From: Ligula intestinalis
Lineage: Eukaryota > Platyhelminthes > Cestoda > Diphyllobothriidea > Diphyllobothriidae
Reading direction: 5' to 3'
Length of the DNA stretch: 64,000 bases
Assembly (NCBI GenBank): GCA_036362985.1
Contig: JAYGXS010000002.1
Location: forward strand, 11,229,502-11,293,501
Position 1 is the first letter of the stretch; every line of letters starts with the position of its first letter. The notes below the pieces were generated by a model. The model saw nothing but the letters and a program-made list of their open reading frames with translations, had not been told where the DNA came from and did no database searches. Shown here piece by piece: positions 1-12,620 of this stretch. Made by a program: the position numbers and the translations under genes.

Positions 1-185
1 ATTACTCCTTCTTCCAATGTTATGCTTTAAGAAGGGGCCGATCACTGTGTAAAACAACTGGTTCAATTGCCCAATCATTTAATCTAACCTGCCGTTGAAC
101 TTGCATTCAAATTTCCAAACAAAAGCTGTGTGCCGATAGTTATGCTCCTAACGCTCTTAAGAAAACAGCATATAGCTGAGCTTCT

Positions 186-545
186 TAATTTCCTGGGAAA
201 TGAATTCCTCTTCGAGGTTCACATCAGTATATACAAGGTCTATAGGCGTAGATTGACATTATAAATGTATATCTAGACCTAAAATATACTAATGTATGCC
301 GCGAACAGAAATAAATTTCCTAGAAAATTAACAAGCCAAACTTTCAAAACCAGTAAATCAATTGTAAAGCATAAAGGGAGAGCTGGGGCACCTACTGATG
401 AGCCGGACCCATCGCAGCTGTATCAAACATCGGCAGAATTCTAGCGAAACACGTGTCTGGGTCTTGTAGCTTGTACCTAGGCTGATAGCATGGCAAGTTA
501 TAACAGCATTTAGTGACAACCAAGTTCTACGCCTTATAGATTTAA
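186..545 (+). repeat. MITE-like repeat, rearranged copy
   Basis: Two arms, about 190-258 and 268-345, are approximate inverted repeats of each other. The stretch 395-530 matches the interior of the better preserved element at 57198-57543, sharing GAGCCGGACCC, CGAAACACGTGT and GTACCTAGGCTG. Here both arms lie side by side before the interior, so the copy is rearranged. No coding capacity is seen. Bases 1-185 hold nothing I recognise. Confidence 0.55.
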
Positions 546-1996
546 TAAATTAGAAGATACAATGTTAGATTAATGATCGTTTCACGGTTTTAGAAAGTCT
601 TGAAAGGGAAGACAACTTAAAAACCGAAAGAGTCAGCATCCCAGCGTGAAAAATTTAGCTTGGAATTATGTGGCATTATAACAAGTACAACGACCCCACT
701 TAAGCTATCTTTACAGGTCAAACACACTTTTCAGAATTTTCTTTGACATTTCAGATGCGTCTGGTTTTTCTCCTTCAGGAAATAAATCATAGCTCTTGTC
801 CGAATTTTTCCATTTTAATCTATGGTTTGGAGGTTAATTCTTATGGAGCCGATGCTGACATCTTTGGACCACTGCCGTATTAACCACCTAGTTACTGGTA
901 CATTTAAATATAAACTTTATGTTTACTGTTGTGGATTCAGACAATTCTTGAACCTTACAAGAAAAAAACGAATAAATTGATGACCGGAAGTCCAGGTTTG
1001 CGACCTCCCTTACTAATTCTGAGAGCAGTCTCTTACAAAAGGTCTTCAACCTTCGTCCAGCACCTAATTCTAGGATGGCATAAATACACTCTACCGGTAA
1101 AAGGCAGGGCTAATGTGCCGAGCATAGGCTTATTTAAGTCATAAAGTATGAGCCAAGAACCACAATCGTCATAATTGGGACATATTTCAATTGTTTGCAA
1201 TGCTGCCATATAAAGCGGTTATTCGTGCTTCGATTGGCAAAATCCCCTTCTTAGTACTTACAGGTAATCAATTCTCTCGACGTTTGGATTCAGAATTTAC
1301 TTAATTTAAAATAAGAAAATTACACCACCGGTAAGAATGTCATGAACCTACAAGAATGCATTCGCATCACTTAAAGTTTAGCATGCGCTGATTTGTCAGT
1401 TTCCTATACTGGGCAGAAATACTTTCTAAACCAGAATACTTACCTGGTTTTTCGCTACCCCTTCGTACGCGCCATTTAAAAACTCATCTGTGCTGTCCGA
1501 GGTTACGCTGCCTGCTAGATACATTTACAGTTTACTGTAACAAATGAAAGCCATACAGGGACCGTCCACCAAATGTAGCCTTCCAAGCACCTAATGAGGT
1601 GGAGATTAGCACACGTGACATGACGATATCTGTGTTCTCGCACATAGGACCCCCACTCGAAGGAAGCAAAGAGCAGGATGTAAGCTAGGACTACGGCTGT
1701 GTTCGTTTAATTTTAAAGGACATTTTTCGCGACAATGGTGGATGTCACGACAAAGACGTCATTCGCGGAACACTATGTGGACGAGAAAATTTGGTTATTT
1801 CGAAGACGTGCATTTAAAATGTTCTACTTATGAATATTATTCAGCAAACAGATTTTATAATTAGAAGTGCATTGAACATGCCCAATACGATTCAGTAAAA
1901 CCTATGCATGGAGGTTCGAGGTCCTGATATCGTATCGTTTCCATCATATCGCAAATAAGACGAGGAAGAAGGAATGAGATCATGGACCGAAGTATA
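546..1996. other. No recognisable feature
   Basis: AT-rich sequence with only short open frames (for example 929-1144), none with a known motif, splice context or repeat partner that I could see. Confidence 0.5.
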
Positions 1997-2044
1997 GTTA
2001 GACTGATGTTTCGGAAACTTGCTTGGTTCCATCGTCAGAGTAAC
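1997..2044 (-). ncRNA. Hammerhead-ribozyme-like motif, probable PLE end
   Basis: Read on the minus strand: GTTACT, then the canonical box CTGACGA (2038-2032), a hairpin closed by GGAA/TTCC, GAAAC (2012-2008), the triplet ATC, then AGTCTAAC. GTTACT pairs with AGTCTAAC with a two-base bulge, giving stem I. Box, stem II, GAAA and an NUH triplet are the hallmarks of a type I hammerhead with almost no stem III, as known from Penelope-like elements. The same box order sits at the ends of the PLE copies elsewhere in the window. No PLE protein is visible next to it. Confidence 0.6.
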
Positions 2045-3595
2045 TAGGTAATTGTTCCTGTTTGCCGTGACTGTTTCAGTCTTGCCATATGCCTTGTATT
2101 ATATCCATGCCCGACGCACGAACTTTGACCTACCTGTTAGCTGCTGGTTGGCTATGCGATTGACGGCTGATGCGCTCGCGTTACCTTTGTCCCTGTTGCT
2201 GCTGTCGCAATTTTTGGCAAGACAACGTGCTCACTGACTTTCCTTTTTTTGGCCGAAGGACTGTTCAATGGATGCTGCCCGCATGAGTTGATGTCAATCT
2301 CGTAGGCGCGGCAGTGAGGTAGTGTTCTAAGCCACTCAGGTGGTTCCTGATCTCCTGTGCTCCTATTTTCCTCTGACCTCGGTTGTATGTCACGTTTGAG
2401 CTGACCATGCTGTCGCGTTTGCCTTTTTCGAATTGACTTGAGCTGTGCGCGTACAGCATGCTAAGAGGGATGAATTTCTTACAGCAGTCCTGCCAACTTG
2501 TCATGGGCTTGACCTACTACCCTTGCAAGGTTAAGGGATGAGGTGTGGTTCTTCTGTTGTTCGTGATCATAGAGCATAGACCGGCTTATGACCCACACCT
2601 CTCCGAATGGTTTCAGGTTTCTTGCAGTCACCTCTGCTACGTCCTTCAACGCCAGACAGGAGGTTTCAGCTTGACTATATTAAAAACGTTCGACCTGACC
2701 AAAGATGATTTATTTAATAGTCCTTTTCAGCCTGTTGGAGTTATACAGCCAATCTACGAAACGCCCGATGACAACCTGGAAAATCATTTTTGAAATATGC
2801 CAAATAAATGTTGTAACATTTCCCAAAGATCACACTTGACTTCGAATACCTTCTTACAGAATCATAACTGCGGTCTCATTTTCGTGCAAAAAGGTTTCCT
2901 AATCTAAGAAAAAATAAGGAAAAAATCTGATTTGGAGTTCACCTATTTTGATAATGCTTTCAGAGTGACTTCAGCTTCCACTAGACGGGTTGAAGAATTT
3001 AACAAAATGCACTGTTTAAAGAAATAAGGAGGCCTTGAGAAGCGTTACGGAGCTAATTTATCTAGTTAATTTCCAAGGTTACATGCAAATGTAAATTTAA
3101 AACTTTTCAGAACAATGAAACCTCAACGTTCCGTTTTTTGACTTTGCGTCTTTCATTATTAATCGACGTTGAGCAGCCTTACACCAAATAACTGCGACAG
3201 GACTGCTGAAATTTGAAATTCTACGTCTAACTGACAATTTCTATTGACCGACATTTCTCATCAGTACTGCAAGTCCATCCGTTGAACATCCATAAAGCTA
3301 ACTTCTACTTGTACTCTTAGTACTACAAGCGCGGTTTTCAATTAAAACAGTAATTGAATTTTGCGCAATTCATCCTAGCACTAAAACGAGTTTACAGCGT
3401 GAACGTTGCTCATCTCACCACAGAACAGGCTGCTCTCTGTCAAAAATCCTCTAACCAATGACATTGCGTTAATTTGCTTTGCGTTGCCGAGTTAAACTTT
3501 CCCAGGAATGCACGCTAATGAGGCTACAACCGCACCATGTATCGACTTTTAACAGGCTGAATACCACCCTAGGCGCTGCGGGAGCGCCTATATGG
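2045..3595. other. No recognisable feature upstream of the 3.7-9.0 kb gene
   Basis: Short open frames at 2052-2237 and 2545-2793 lack splice context or motifs. The sequence just before the TATA box includes a GC-rich 7-bp stem (AGGCGCT/AGCGCCT, about 3571-3589). I see no other promoter element I can name. Confidence 0.4.
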
Positions 3596-3601
3596 GTATT
3601 A

Positions 3602-3611
3602 TATATATAAA
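3602..3611 (+). promoter_or_regulatory. TATA box of the micro-exon-like gene
   Basis: TATATATAAA lies 65 bases before the proposed start codon at 3676, which leaves room for transcription to start near 3635. The position fits a metazoan core promoter, but the surroundings are AT-rich, so chance occurrence is possible. Confidence 0.4.
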
Positions 3612-3675
3612 CATGAAAAATACTGCTGATGTCTGGGTACCTACTGTGCGCATCATTTAAGAGCGTCGAGCAAAT

Positions 3676-6600
3676 ATGCCACGGAGAGTAGCTGGTAAGT
3701 GTTTCAATTCTCTCTTTTTCAATTTCATTGGTGGTCACTGTCTTAGGCGGACATTTACAAGATGATATAAGTATACAATAGAATTGATAGCTTAGATAGA
3801 TATGCACATAATAAAAATGGTGCTTTATGCTTCTGGGGTATATTATTGTGTGATATATAATAACCAATAGAGCTAATCCTGTGTTCTGCAACAGTTTATA
3901 CATATTTTGTTTCCATCATAAAAGCACAAATAAAAATAAATCACAAAGGGTTAAATGAAATTCAGTAGATTGTGCAAAATCTCACTTGTAAAAGCTAGAA
4001 AATGACTCGCCAAATGCTGCTACAGTCAGATGTCACTAAAGAAAGAAGGCAAGCTTGTATAGCTCATACGTACATGCATATAAGAATACTGTGAACAAGA
4101 TAACATATGTTACAGTTCTAGCTCGAGTTCCCTCCCCCTCTTCCGGATTTTACTGCATCGTACAGAAGTGATCTAAATGAGCCAGCTAGAATTAATCATG
4201 TGGTTCCTAAGTCTGAACCTAGAAACACAATCAAAATAAAAAGCATTCTTTCAGTTATTATTATTATGCGTAAAATCCTACCGATAGTAATGGCTGAGAA
4301 AGAAAATAAATGTATTGAAATTCTGAGTTAGTTTGTATCCAGATTCTTCTGTAAGGGGTCCGGCCTTCAGCTTGTTAATAATCAGTGGGTATCGAATGCT
4401 CTTATTCATAAATTTTTTAACTGTAATCGTTTGTGTAAAGCCCCAAAAACATTTGCCAAATTTTCTATTAACGCTTTTGTGTATAATTCTTTTAATTGGA
4501 ATTTACAATACCCACCCTCGTATTTTAGACTGCAATTCGGATTCTGAAGACGGGAATGAAAAAATATCTGTAGAACGGTATTGGAAACACGCGCCCCTAG
4601 GTAAGAAAGAACCAGCTGCCTTAACGTATACGCACTATTTATGGTTTTTAACTTACTTATCTACGTAAAATACCAACTGGAAGCATCTATACAATAACAA
4701 CTAAGGATACTGACAATGAAAAATGAACCAGTATGGAGTCTGCTAGGGGAACAAATTGCTATATGTAATGTGTTTATAGACTAAAAGCAGTCTCAACTTG
4801 TTTATTTTCCCTGCAGCAAGAGGAGAATGCAACCCGCACAAAGGACAAGAGAAAATAGTCGTAGCTAGGCGATGGAAAAAGGGTCAGGACTGTAAGTTTC
4901 TGCAACGTTTTCATTTATGCTTGCTGGCTCTTTAGCAGAAAAATATTATGGAAGGCCAATGAGTAGGGGACGTACTCCGTATCGTCCGTCAAAACCCAGC
5001 TGTAAGTTGTCTTTTTGTATTCTCTACATCATCATTTTATGTATTAGTCTTGTACATATGATTTACCTCTACGTGGTAAAGAACGCTCAATTTAGAAGGT
5101 TTTTCAGTAAAAGCACTAAGAGAAAGAGAGAAGCTCAACTTTTTTCTTGCTGTCATTTTTCATGACTTTCATCTTACCTACAGAGCTTTCATTCGCATTT
5201 TAATTTGCATTTTTTGGGCTGAATTGGCAGCAGGCCTTGATTATGAAAACGTTGCTGTGGGGTAACAACTGACTGTTTTTGGAATTCAGGTGATGACTCG
5301 ACCTCTACCACTTGCTCATCCACGCGTTCATCTTCGTCATCTTCTTCCTCCTCCTGCTGTTCTTCTTCGTCATCATCGACATGCTGCGGTCAGGACCCAG
5401 ACGACTTCAAATCGAAAAGGTCATCAAAGAGCTCACGACGAAGTGAGTATTTGCTTGTGGTTTCAAGATATTTTCCTACGACTGCGCATACAGCCATTGT
5501 TGTCTTAAATAAAATGTGGTCAATAGACTACATCTTTGAAGATGCGGAATAATATTCAAGCAGTAGTAGTCATGTATTCCCTTCCTTATGATAAACTCGA
5601 GAAGAGATAATTAGCAAATTGTCCAAAGGAACTGGCCAAAAAGCCAAAAATCAAAAATTGGCTACCAAAAGTGTGTCCGAATGTGTACAGATGGAAAGGT
5701 CTCCATCTAAAACTCAAAATAAGCAAACCGGTTCCCTAGCCTTCTCTATGAACCCTAAGTTTAACCACACTGTTCAAACCGAATGCTGAACTACCAGCAC
5801 TGTGGGTCAAGCACAAGGTCAGTAGGGGCTTAGCGGTTGGATAAGTCAGAGTAATTCAATTTGAAAAAATAACATAAAGCCCAATTATGTTATCAAATAT
5901 AATCAGAATGAAAATCTGCCCTCACACCTCTTACTTCGCCGCGAAACAATGATAAGACAGCGGCATCAAGCATCCAAAGGCCACCGACACAGTCTGAAGA
6001 CGTTGACACCTTGCGTCCTCACACAACCCAACAAAACCCGAGACGAGGACCACTGGATGACATTAACTAATTGTCTGGCTCCTTCCCCTTCCCCTCTTCC
6101 CCCACCCCCATTTCTCTGTCCCCAATTAAGGCAAGAATCTGATCCCCTTGATCCCTTTAAACCTCTTTCCTCCCTCTTCCCCCTTGTTACTACTGATTAA
6201 TTTTCCTAAAACATTTGTTAACTCTACCTTCCCTTATATTACTGTAGTGCCTGCTGATGAATTAATCAAAAACGTTCGTTTGCTTAACTTGACTTCCTTA
6301 ATGCTTACATGGGTATCATTGCTGAAAATATAATCAAGTTTTTTTTGGTTTTTCCTTTTTTGACATTCTGTTTGACCCATCTATTGCCATGCGCCGCCAT
6401 ATTTACTGCAATTAGCGACTGTCGCATAGCATTATACCCTTTCCTAAAAAAAGCATACAACCTTTTATCATTTATCGCCCTTTATTACTTCAAAAGCAGC
6501 TGGTTCACGAAAACAAATGCTCTTTAAGAATAGCAATGAACTTAAGCCATCAAAATTTCCCTTTAAACTACCTTGAATGATTTAAATCCTGCCGCTAATT

Positions 6601-8969
6601 AATATTTCGAAAAACCTCGAAAATATTTAAAGTTTGTTTAATGTAAACTCGATAGTTTTGTTTAAGATACAAACTCCAAGGCCTGAAGACAAAGCTTATT
6701 TTGTGCCTTTTAGGAAGAGGAAACCGTCGAAAGACTGGTAGTAGAGGTAGGTTTCAGAAAAGCAAAAAAAACGGTACGACTTTTTTATATTGACCATGTA
6801 TGCTATTGAAACCGGTGACTTATATTTGTGCATGAGCTAGTCATACGGGTTGCCTCGCACAGTTTGCGTTATTTAATATTTTTAAATTTTCCTATCCACG
6901 TGTTATGGGAAATGGTTTTCGGCCGATTATTTGACATTGCAGTTCACTTTGTTTTGTGTGGCAATATGATACATGTTTTTGGACGAGAAATGGCTGTTTC
7001 GTATTGCTGCAAGCCGCAACCTTTAAGACAGTACAATAAACAATAAAGAGTTGCCACTTTAATGGAAAACGTGAAATTAAAAAGATGAGCAGGGTGGTAG
7101 AATATGCAAGTTGGCTAAAATAACAAGGCCAATGGTCAAGACTTTTTATTTTTCAAAGGCAGACGCTTTAAGCTTCCAGATATGCTCTCGAAATACCTAA
7201 ATATATCAGAGAGGGATGACAGAGTTTTATTATGACTTGGCCGGCGTTGGCCTGGCAGGTGGTCACCCGTTTCGTTACCCCTGGCCACCACGTGAAAATT
7301 GATTAGTTTGGAAGCCAGTTGGATCTGCCTTAGGACATTCCTGAATGAACATTTATGGATATGTATATAGCAGTTATAAACGAATGAATATTAGTGGGTG
7401 GTTAGATAATGTACGCATAAAATGTACCTCCAAACGATCATAAATACCTCAAAATAATGTACAATGATTTGAGATATTGCAAAAAATTTGCATCGATCTA
7501 TTTCAACTCTGAAGGAAAAGATGGTGTTTTGTTATTAGATGCAAAGACATTCTGTCTGAAACTGGCGGAAAAGCAAAAACCGCGTAGTACTTCAATGAGA
7601 CGCAAAGAAGATTCCAGACGCAGAAAGCGTTAGTTTAACCTTCAATAAAGTTGACTTGTTCCTAAGCCGATAAAACTCTACGCACCATAATGTCTTTATT
7701 ATCCTTATTTAGGCTGTGATAGCGATAGCGACAGCGATTCTGACTCCTGCTCTTCGTCATCTTCCTCGTCTTCGTCCTCCTCCTCGTCCTCCTCATCGTC
7801 TTCCTCATCGTCCTCTTCATCTGATAGTTCCGAAAGTGAAGCTGCGGCATACCGAAGGTTTGGTTTCCCACCGCCAAGTAAGTGTTCCTCCAACGTGATG
7901 CGGAAATAGGTTCCGAGCTTAAACGAAAGCTGCGTTTAGCCCCATGTTTGGAGTCACATTCAGATACAATTGCATACCTAATAGCCTACCTTTTATCTTA
8001 GAAGCCAAGTCTCAACCCCGGAAGACCTGCAAAAATAAGCTCTATAAAGACCCTGGTAAGATATGACGTCCTTTTAATCTAAGTTGTTTTATTTTTTGGT
8101 ATGTTGTCGCAAGCGTTGGAAGAACTAGCCCCTTCTAAATGCGTTATGAGAAGTGTCAAGTCTGAAAACGCACAGCCTAATATTAGTGCTTTGTTAGGCT
8201 TTATATGGGAGATAAATTATAGTTCTATTTTATTTTGAACGTAAGTCCATATTCACTGCATGAACGATGACAAATCAAGGCAAAAAACTGGACAAAATTG
8301 TATAAATAAACCCTATGAATCATCAAATGTAAAGCTGTTAGTACATTTTGAAAGAAATGTTAACTCTAGACTTAAAGGTTGTTTTAGAAATATAAATACT
8401 CAATGTTCTTTCCCTTTGAGAAAGCCAATGCTGTATCTAAATTATAAGCCGAACTCTTGACATATTATCTGTACTTATCAGTGGAATCGTATTTGTGACG
8501 ACGAAACATTTGGGCACATGTGGACCCTAGCTCCTGCTCTGGTATTACGCTCAGAAGACTTAGTTGCAAACATTTTGCAATGTTGCAACATAGGCTCCAA
8601 TTTTGGATTACTAAATTACCAAAACGCGAACTTCTGCATGATGTTTACAGATGTTCTTTTCGTAAATGCGTACCTCAGTAGGTATTTCAGTTCATTGAAA
8701 AGGATAAACTTCTCGAACCTTTGTAAACTATGCTATCTGATTGTTTTTGTTATCTTAAAAAAAACTGCTTCTTACTATATGATTTATTTGACTAAATTTG
8801 CAGCTACAAACTGCCCTCGCATACGTCCACCAGGTACGGAGACTTAACAACTTTTCGTAGTAGATATTTTTTCGAATATTTTGAGAAACTGAACATGCTC
8901 TCCATCCCTATTTCAGGCGAAATTTGCCTCCAGTGTGGCGAACCCACCAACGGACGCAGATGCCATTAA
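3676..8969 (+). CDS. Ten-exon micro-exon-like gene: Ser-rich basic protein of 239 aa, unknown function
   Basis: Coding exons by AG/GT borders: 3676-3694, 4529-4600, 4817-4891, 4936-5001, 5290-5442, 6714-6746, 7713-7877, 8002-8055, 8804-8833, 8917-8969. Every intron falls after codon base 1. All eight internal exons are multiples of three, and the joined frame is open to TAA at 8967 (720 nt). Most donors are GTAAG or GTGAGT, and several acceptors have good pyrimidine tracts (CCCTGCAG, CCCTATTTCAG). Protein order: short MPRRVA start; acidic CNSDSED segment; two basic segments; Ser/Cys-rich exon 5; an Arg/Lys micro-exon; exon 7 with DSDSDSDSDS and 24 consecutive Ser; basic segments; and a C-terminal tail with CLQCGEPTNGRRC. 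No signal peptide is visible from this start, so the product may be intracellular; an unseen first exon could change that. Exon 1 is the least certain. I recognise no family. The symmetric short exons resemble flatworm micro-exon genes. Confidence 0.72.
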
Positions 8970-9045
8970 GTGTCCCCTTAGTGGTGGCTCAAGTATTCCT
9001 GTCCACGATAAACAAACAAATGAAACAATTTTAATGAGCCTTAAA

Positions 9046-9051
9046 AATAAA
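9046..9051 (+). terminator. AATAAA polyadenylation signal
   Basis: Canonical AATAAA 77 bases after the stop codon of the gene ending at 8969, a normal distance for a short 3' UTR. Confidence 0.5.
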
Positions 9052-11959
9052 AACAGTTGTTTCCGTTACATTTTTCCGTTATGTTTAAAAAAGGTTATTG
9101 TGGAGGTTTTGTTGTGTACCTAGTGGGTCATAATTTTGAACCCCATTCAGTGAACTACACAGGGAAGTCAAGCGAAATTTGACTCTAAATAACGTAATCA
9201 AAAATCTCATGAAGCAAAAAATAAATATTCGATTTACTCTGATGGTGCGAATTTAGAGTCATACATTTTAAAAACTGAACTGCTGATCCTAGAAATTTGA
9301 GAATTAGAATATATATTTCAAAACTATAGCCGGTGTTTACTTTGTACGTCTTTATTCATTCCTATACAAAATGGCAATTATTACTCGAATGTCGTTAATG
9401 TGCTACTTCAATGAGTATATTTAGTGATGGTAGTTAATACCGTTTTAATGTTTTAACAACCAGACCATACTTTATATAAGTGAAACGAGGAAGTAAGCCC
9501 TGACTGAGACCTGTTAAGCTCCAATGGGCCGCTAGCCGAGTGCGACAACCAAAACGAATAGAAGACTTTGGGTCACCGAAGGAGGAATATACTGGAAAAC
9601 GTGAATGAGCAGCCAGCCTTTTTGAATATTCAGGGGCGGTATCATGCTCCGGCTCTGTCCCCCAGGTGCATAACCTTAAGGTCGCCCTTGTTCTTATGAA
9701 GGACATTATGTAAAAATAAGGACTGAATTAAGCAATAATAGCCTCTATCTCAGAATTCGTAGGTGCGCAATGCGTGTTGAAAACACAGCATTATCCGTAG
9801 AAAATTTTTCCAGGTACAAATTTGAAGCCAGCGAAAATAGCAGAATTTGTTTTTACAAATAATTTTTGGGAGAGCTTGTCTACTGCTTCTCAACTTTGAA
9901 TGAATAAAATCACAATAGAAGAACATAGAATTTCGAATTTTCATAGAATCAATAATAGCAAGGTCATTTAAACGCGGGAGTGGTCAGCAGTTATGTCAAC
10001 TTTAAGCTTCAAAAAGAAAATAAGGAACGAGAATTAACAAGAATAAACGGTTGATTAATTGTGGCATGCATTTACCAGGGCAGTTTAAGATTAACCACAT
10101 GGTCTAGCTGCTTACATAGGTCGAGTTCCTCCCGCGGCATATAGGCTGTTTCCATGTAGTGGAAGGTCCAGTTTGTTTGGGCTCGAATAAGAACTCGAAA
10201 AAATGTTTTGAGCTCAGAGGACTGACCACTATTCGATACGTGTTCTGTGACGGAAGACTGTGGAACTTTGTACTCTAGTTTTTAAAGCCAGCAGGCAAAG
10301 TTTCAGCAGCCCTGGTCGTTCTCTTGAAATTTATTTGTGCAAATAAATTCTGCTGATTTCGCTTGCTTCAAATAGCATTACCTCTCAAGCCGAGTGAGCT
10401 CTGTAAACTAGGCATTAATGAAATGAGAATAGAAAGAATACGAATGCCGCAAAAGCCTCCACCGTCCTTATCTTATTCAATCACCAGTCAGCACTATGTT
10501 TGAAATTTAGCAAAGTCCTTAGTAGACAAGGTGAACTCGCAGCTATGCCGGAGAACAGGGAATTAAACATGCAAGGGTCTTTCAGTAGGTTATGTCAGCC
10601 GAGTGGACTACTTCAGCTCTATGCTTCCTCTGTATTCAAATTAGTAGGTTTTAAACCAGCGATGGATTTTTAAAAGCGTCTATCAAGTTTAGATTTTCCT
10701 CAAGCTATTTTTAAAGTTCTTATATACTACTGCTCTCTGGTTACAAGTTTACTTCCATAAGTTCACTTTCGTCAACCTATGAATTCCGCTTGCTCGTTCA
10801 GTTTATTGCGTAAGCACAAGAAAACCTCCTTTGCCTCCGGAACCTGCAGATGATAAAGACCTTCCCATTGTCAACAAAACCATACCTTTAACACATAGGA
10901 GTTAGTAGAGTTAAGAATAAACCCATCAACCTTATCCGGCGTACGTACTCGGATTGTGCTCATTTAAAGTTTCTGCAAAAAGGAAGCTCCAAACCTAAGA
11001 CTGCTTACTTTTTGAGACAACTTAAGTCATGGGCAGCCCCTAGTTACCTCGACCTCCAAGGCAGGTCATTAGTACGAGCTGGAAACGTTAGATGCCAGAA
11101 GAGGGAGAGGGCAAAAATTAAAAGTGTGTTGAAGGTAGTTGGTGGCCGGACGAGAGGCACATCTCAGCGCACAGTAAGTGCGAATATGTCTGCACTACCC
11201 TTGAACTGTATTGGTCATCTGCGATAGCAATGATTGGCTAAAAACCAGACGTTCACTGAATGGATAGATGGACGGGATACTTGCACAAGATAAAGTGTTC
11301 GAAGGTCAGACAATGGACCATCGTTGGTATTCACACGCTAGTGTTCCTTATAAATGCAACCTTACTGCCGGGGCACTACACGGTAGGCTGGAGGGCATTA
11401 CGCAACCATAGATTTTATGAAAATATATAATTGTGTGTTTTAGGCTCATACGATGACAGCAATTTTAAAATGACCGACTAATATATTCGTGAGACAAAAC
11501 TCGCTCTGACTGTCACAATGGCAGATTTATTTGTGAGTCGTGACTTCAATGCTTACGAAAATGAGGTTTTATCTGCGGCACGGAAATTTTTTATTCATCC
11601 GAAATTTTGGGCCCATGCGGTGCCACACCGTTCCAGATAACTATGTAACAGTGACAGATGTGTGGCTTGTATAGTCCATCATCATGTGCGAACCTGTATC
11701 TGTAGTGGCGAAAAAGCAGCGTGAAGCCTACTTGTCATCGCCATGGTCAAAGCCAAATCATCTGGTACGAAGCAAACATATATCGATTGGAAGGTTGATC
11801 TGTCTAACGCACCAGTGGCGAGTGCTGCCGAGCGTTGCGGGTGTGTTGTGATGGAGTAAAGTGATGTTTTAGGGTATCTGATACATGGTATTTCACAGTC
11901 GTCATAAGTACACGAGAGACAGGTTCAGGATTCAGCATCATATTCAAAAGAATGAATGA
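9052..11959. other. Intergenic, nothing identified
   Basis: Open frames at 9434-9706 (minus) and 11012-11227 (plus) sit in slightly GC-richer patches and may be old repeat fragments, but I found no motif or second copy in this window. The rest is AT-rich without recognisable structure. Confidence 0.4.
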
Positions 11960-12620
11960 AAAGGTTCGCGTTCCAGGTATGGATGAGGAAAAAGACTTGT
12001 CGAGCACCGAATCAATTTGTTTATTGTCCTGAGCTTTTGAAATCTTACAGGAGTTCATCTTCAAAGATAAGAAGCAGCAACCAAAAGGAGGGTAATTATA
12101 GTGGTCAAAGGCCAAGCAAATGTCAGCGGTCGTCAAGGGAAGGAGGCATCGACCAGAAGGATGGAGATCGGGGGGGAGGGGGGGGAAATTATAGTGGTAA
12201 ACGCTAATTAACTGTCGGTAAAGACGGCTGTCGTTCGGGGTCATGAGCAGTAATTAGTGTAACGCTTTGTCCCCAGGGTAGAGGTTCCTGGTGATCCTGC
12301 CTCCTCTTCTGGCCGGTTCTTAGCGGGTTCCTTTTAGTTTTCGATTCTGACGTTAGGCGTGGCCTTGTTTCGTCCTTCGCTTACATAATGGCGCAAAACT
12401 TTGCAGGCCGAGGGGAGGGGGTCTAGATGCCTGTTGACAGAGTTGGCATCTGAGTACCATGCCTCAAGTGTCAGCATTTCAGCTTTTGAGTTTCCTCGGC
12501 CTATGATAGTTGCCCCTTGAATGTCGAACTTGTGGCCAGTTTCCTCAGTGTGTGCTACAAGCTGCGAGTTAGGGTCTAGTTTCTGGGCCGCCCGTTTCTG
12601 TTCGCGCAGACACATTTTGG
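11960..12620 (-). mobile_element. Penelope-like element fragment, family 3
   Basis: The minus frame 12615-12334 holds the C-terminal half of a PLE GIY-YIG endonuclease: SQLVAHTEETGHKF, then TLEAWYSDANSVNRHLDP, parallel to the copy at 61.6-61.8 kb and to the 19.1 kb copy (ESWFSGPQSINKRND). The GIY and YIG strands are missing, so it is 5'-truncated. The 3' end (11960-12300) matches 48540-48870 (GTTCGCG.TCCAGGTAT, GGAGGGTAATTATAGTGG). It contains an eroded hammerhead-like core: TTTGAAGA in place of CTGAAGA. A G-rich run lies at 12169-12186. Confidence 0.75.

Noticed and set aside
3469..3903. 144-codon minus frame
   Set aside because: Lies antisense over the promoter and first exon of the plus gene, with no motif or splice context.
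4333..4528. Hydrophobic frame running into exon 2 that could serve as a signal peptide
   Set aside because: AT-rich intron read-through; the TATTTTAG acceptor before 4529 and the phase-1 pattern favour splicing. Kept in mind as an alternative first exon.
7705..7893. Minus-strand frame rich in Asp/Glu (acidic run)
   Set aside because: It is the antisense of the poly-serine exon at 7713-7877; the plus strand has matching splice sites and frame.
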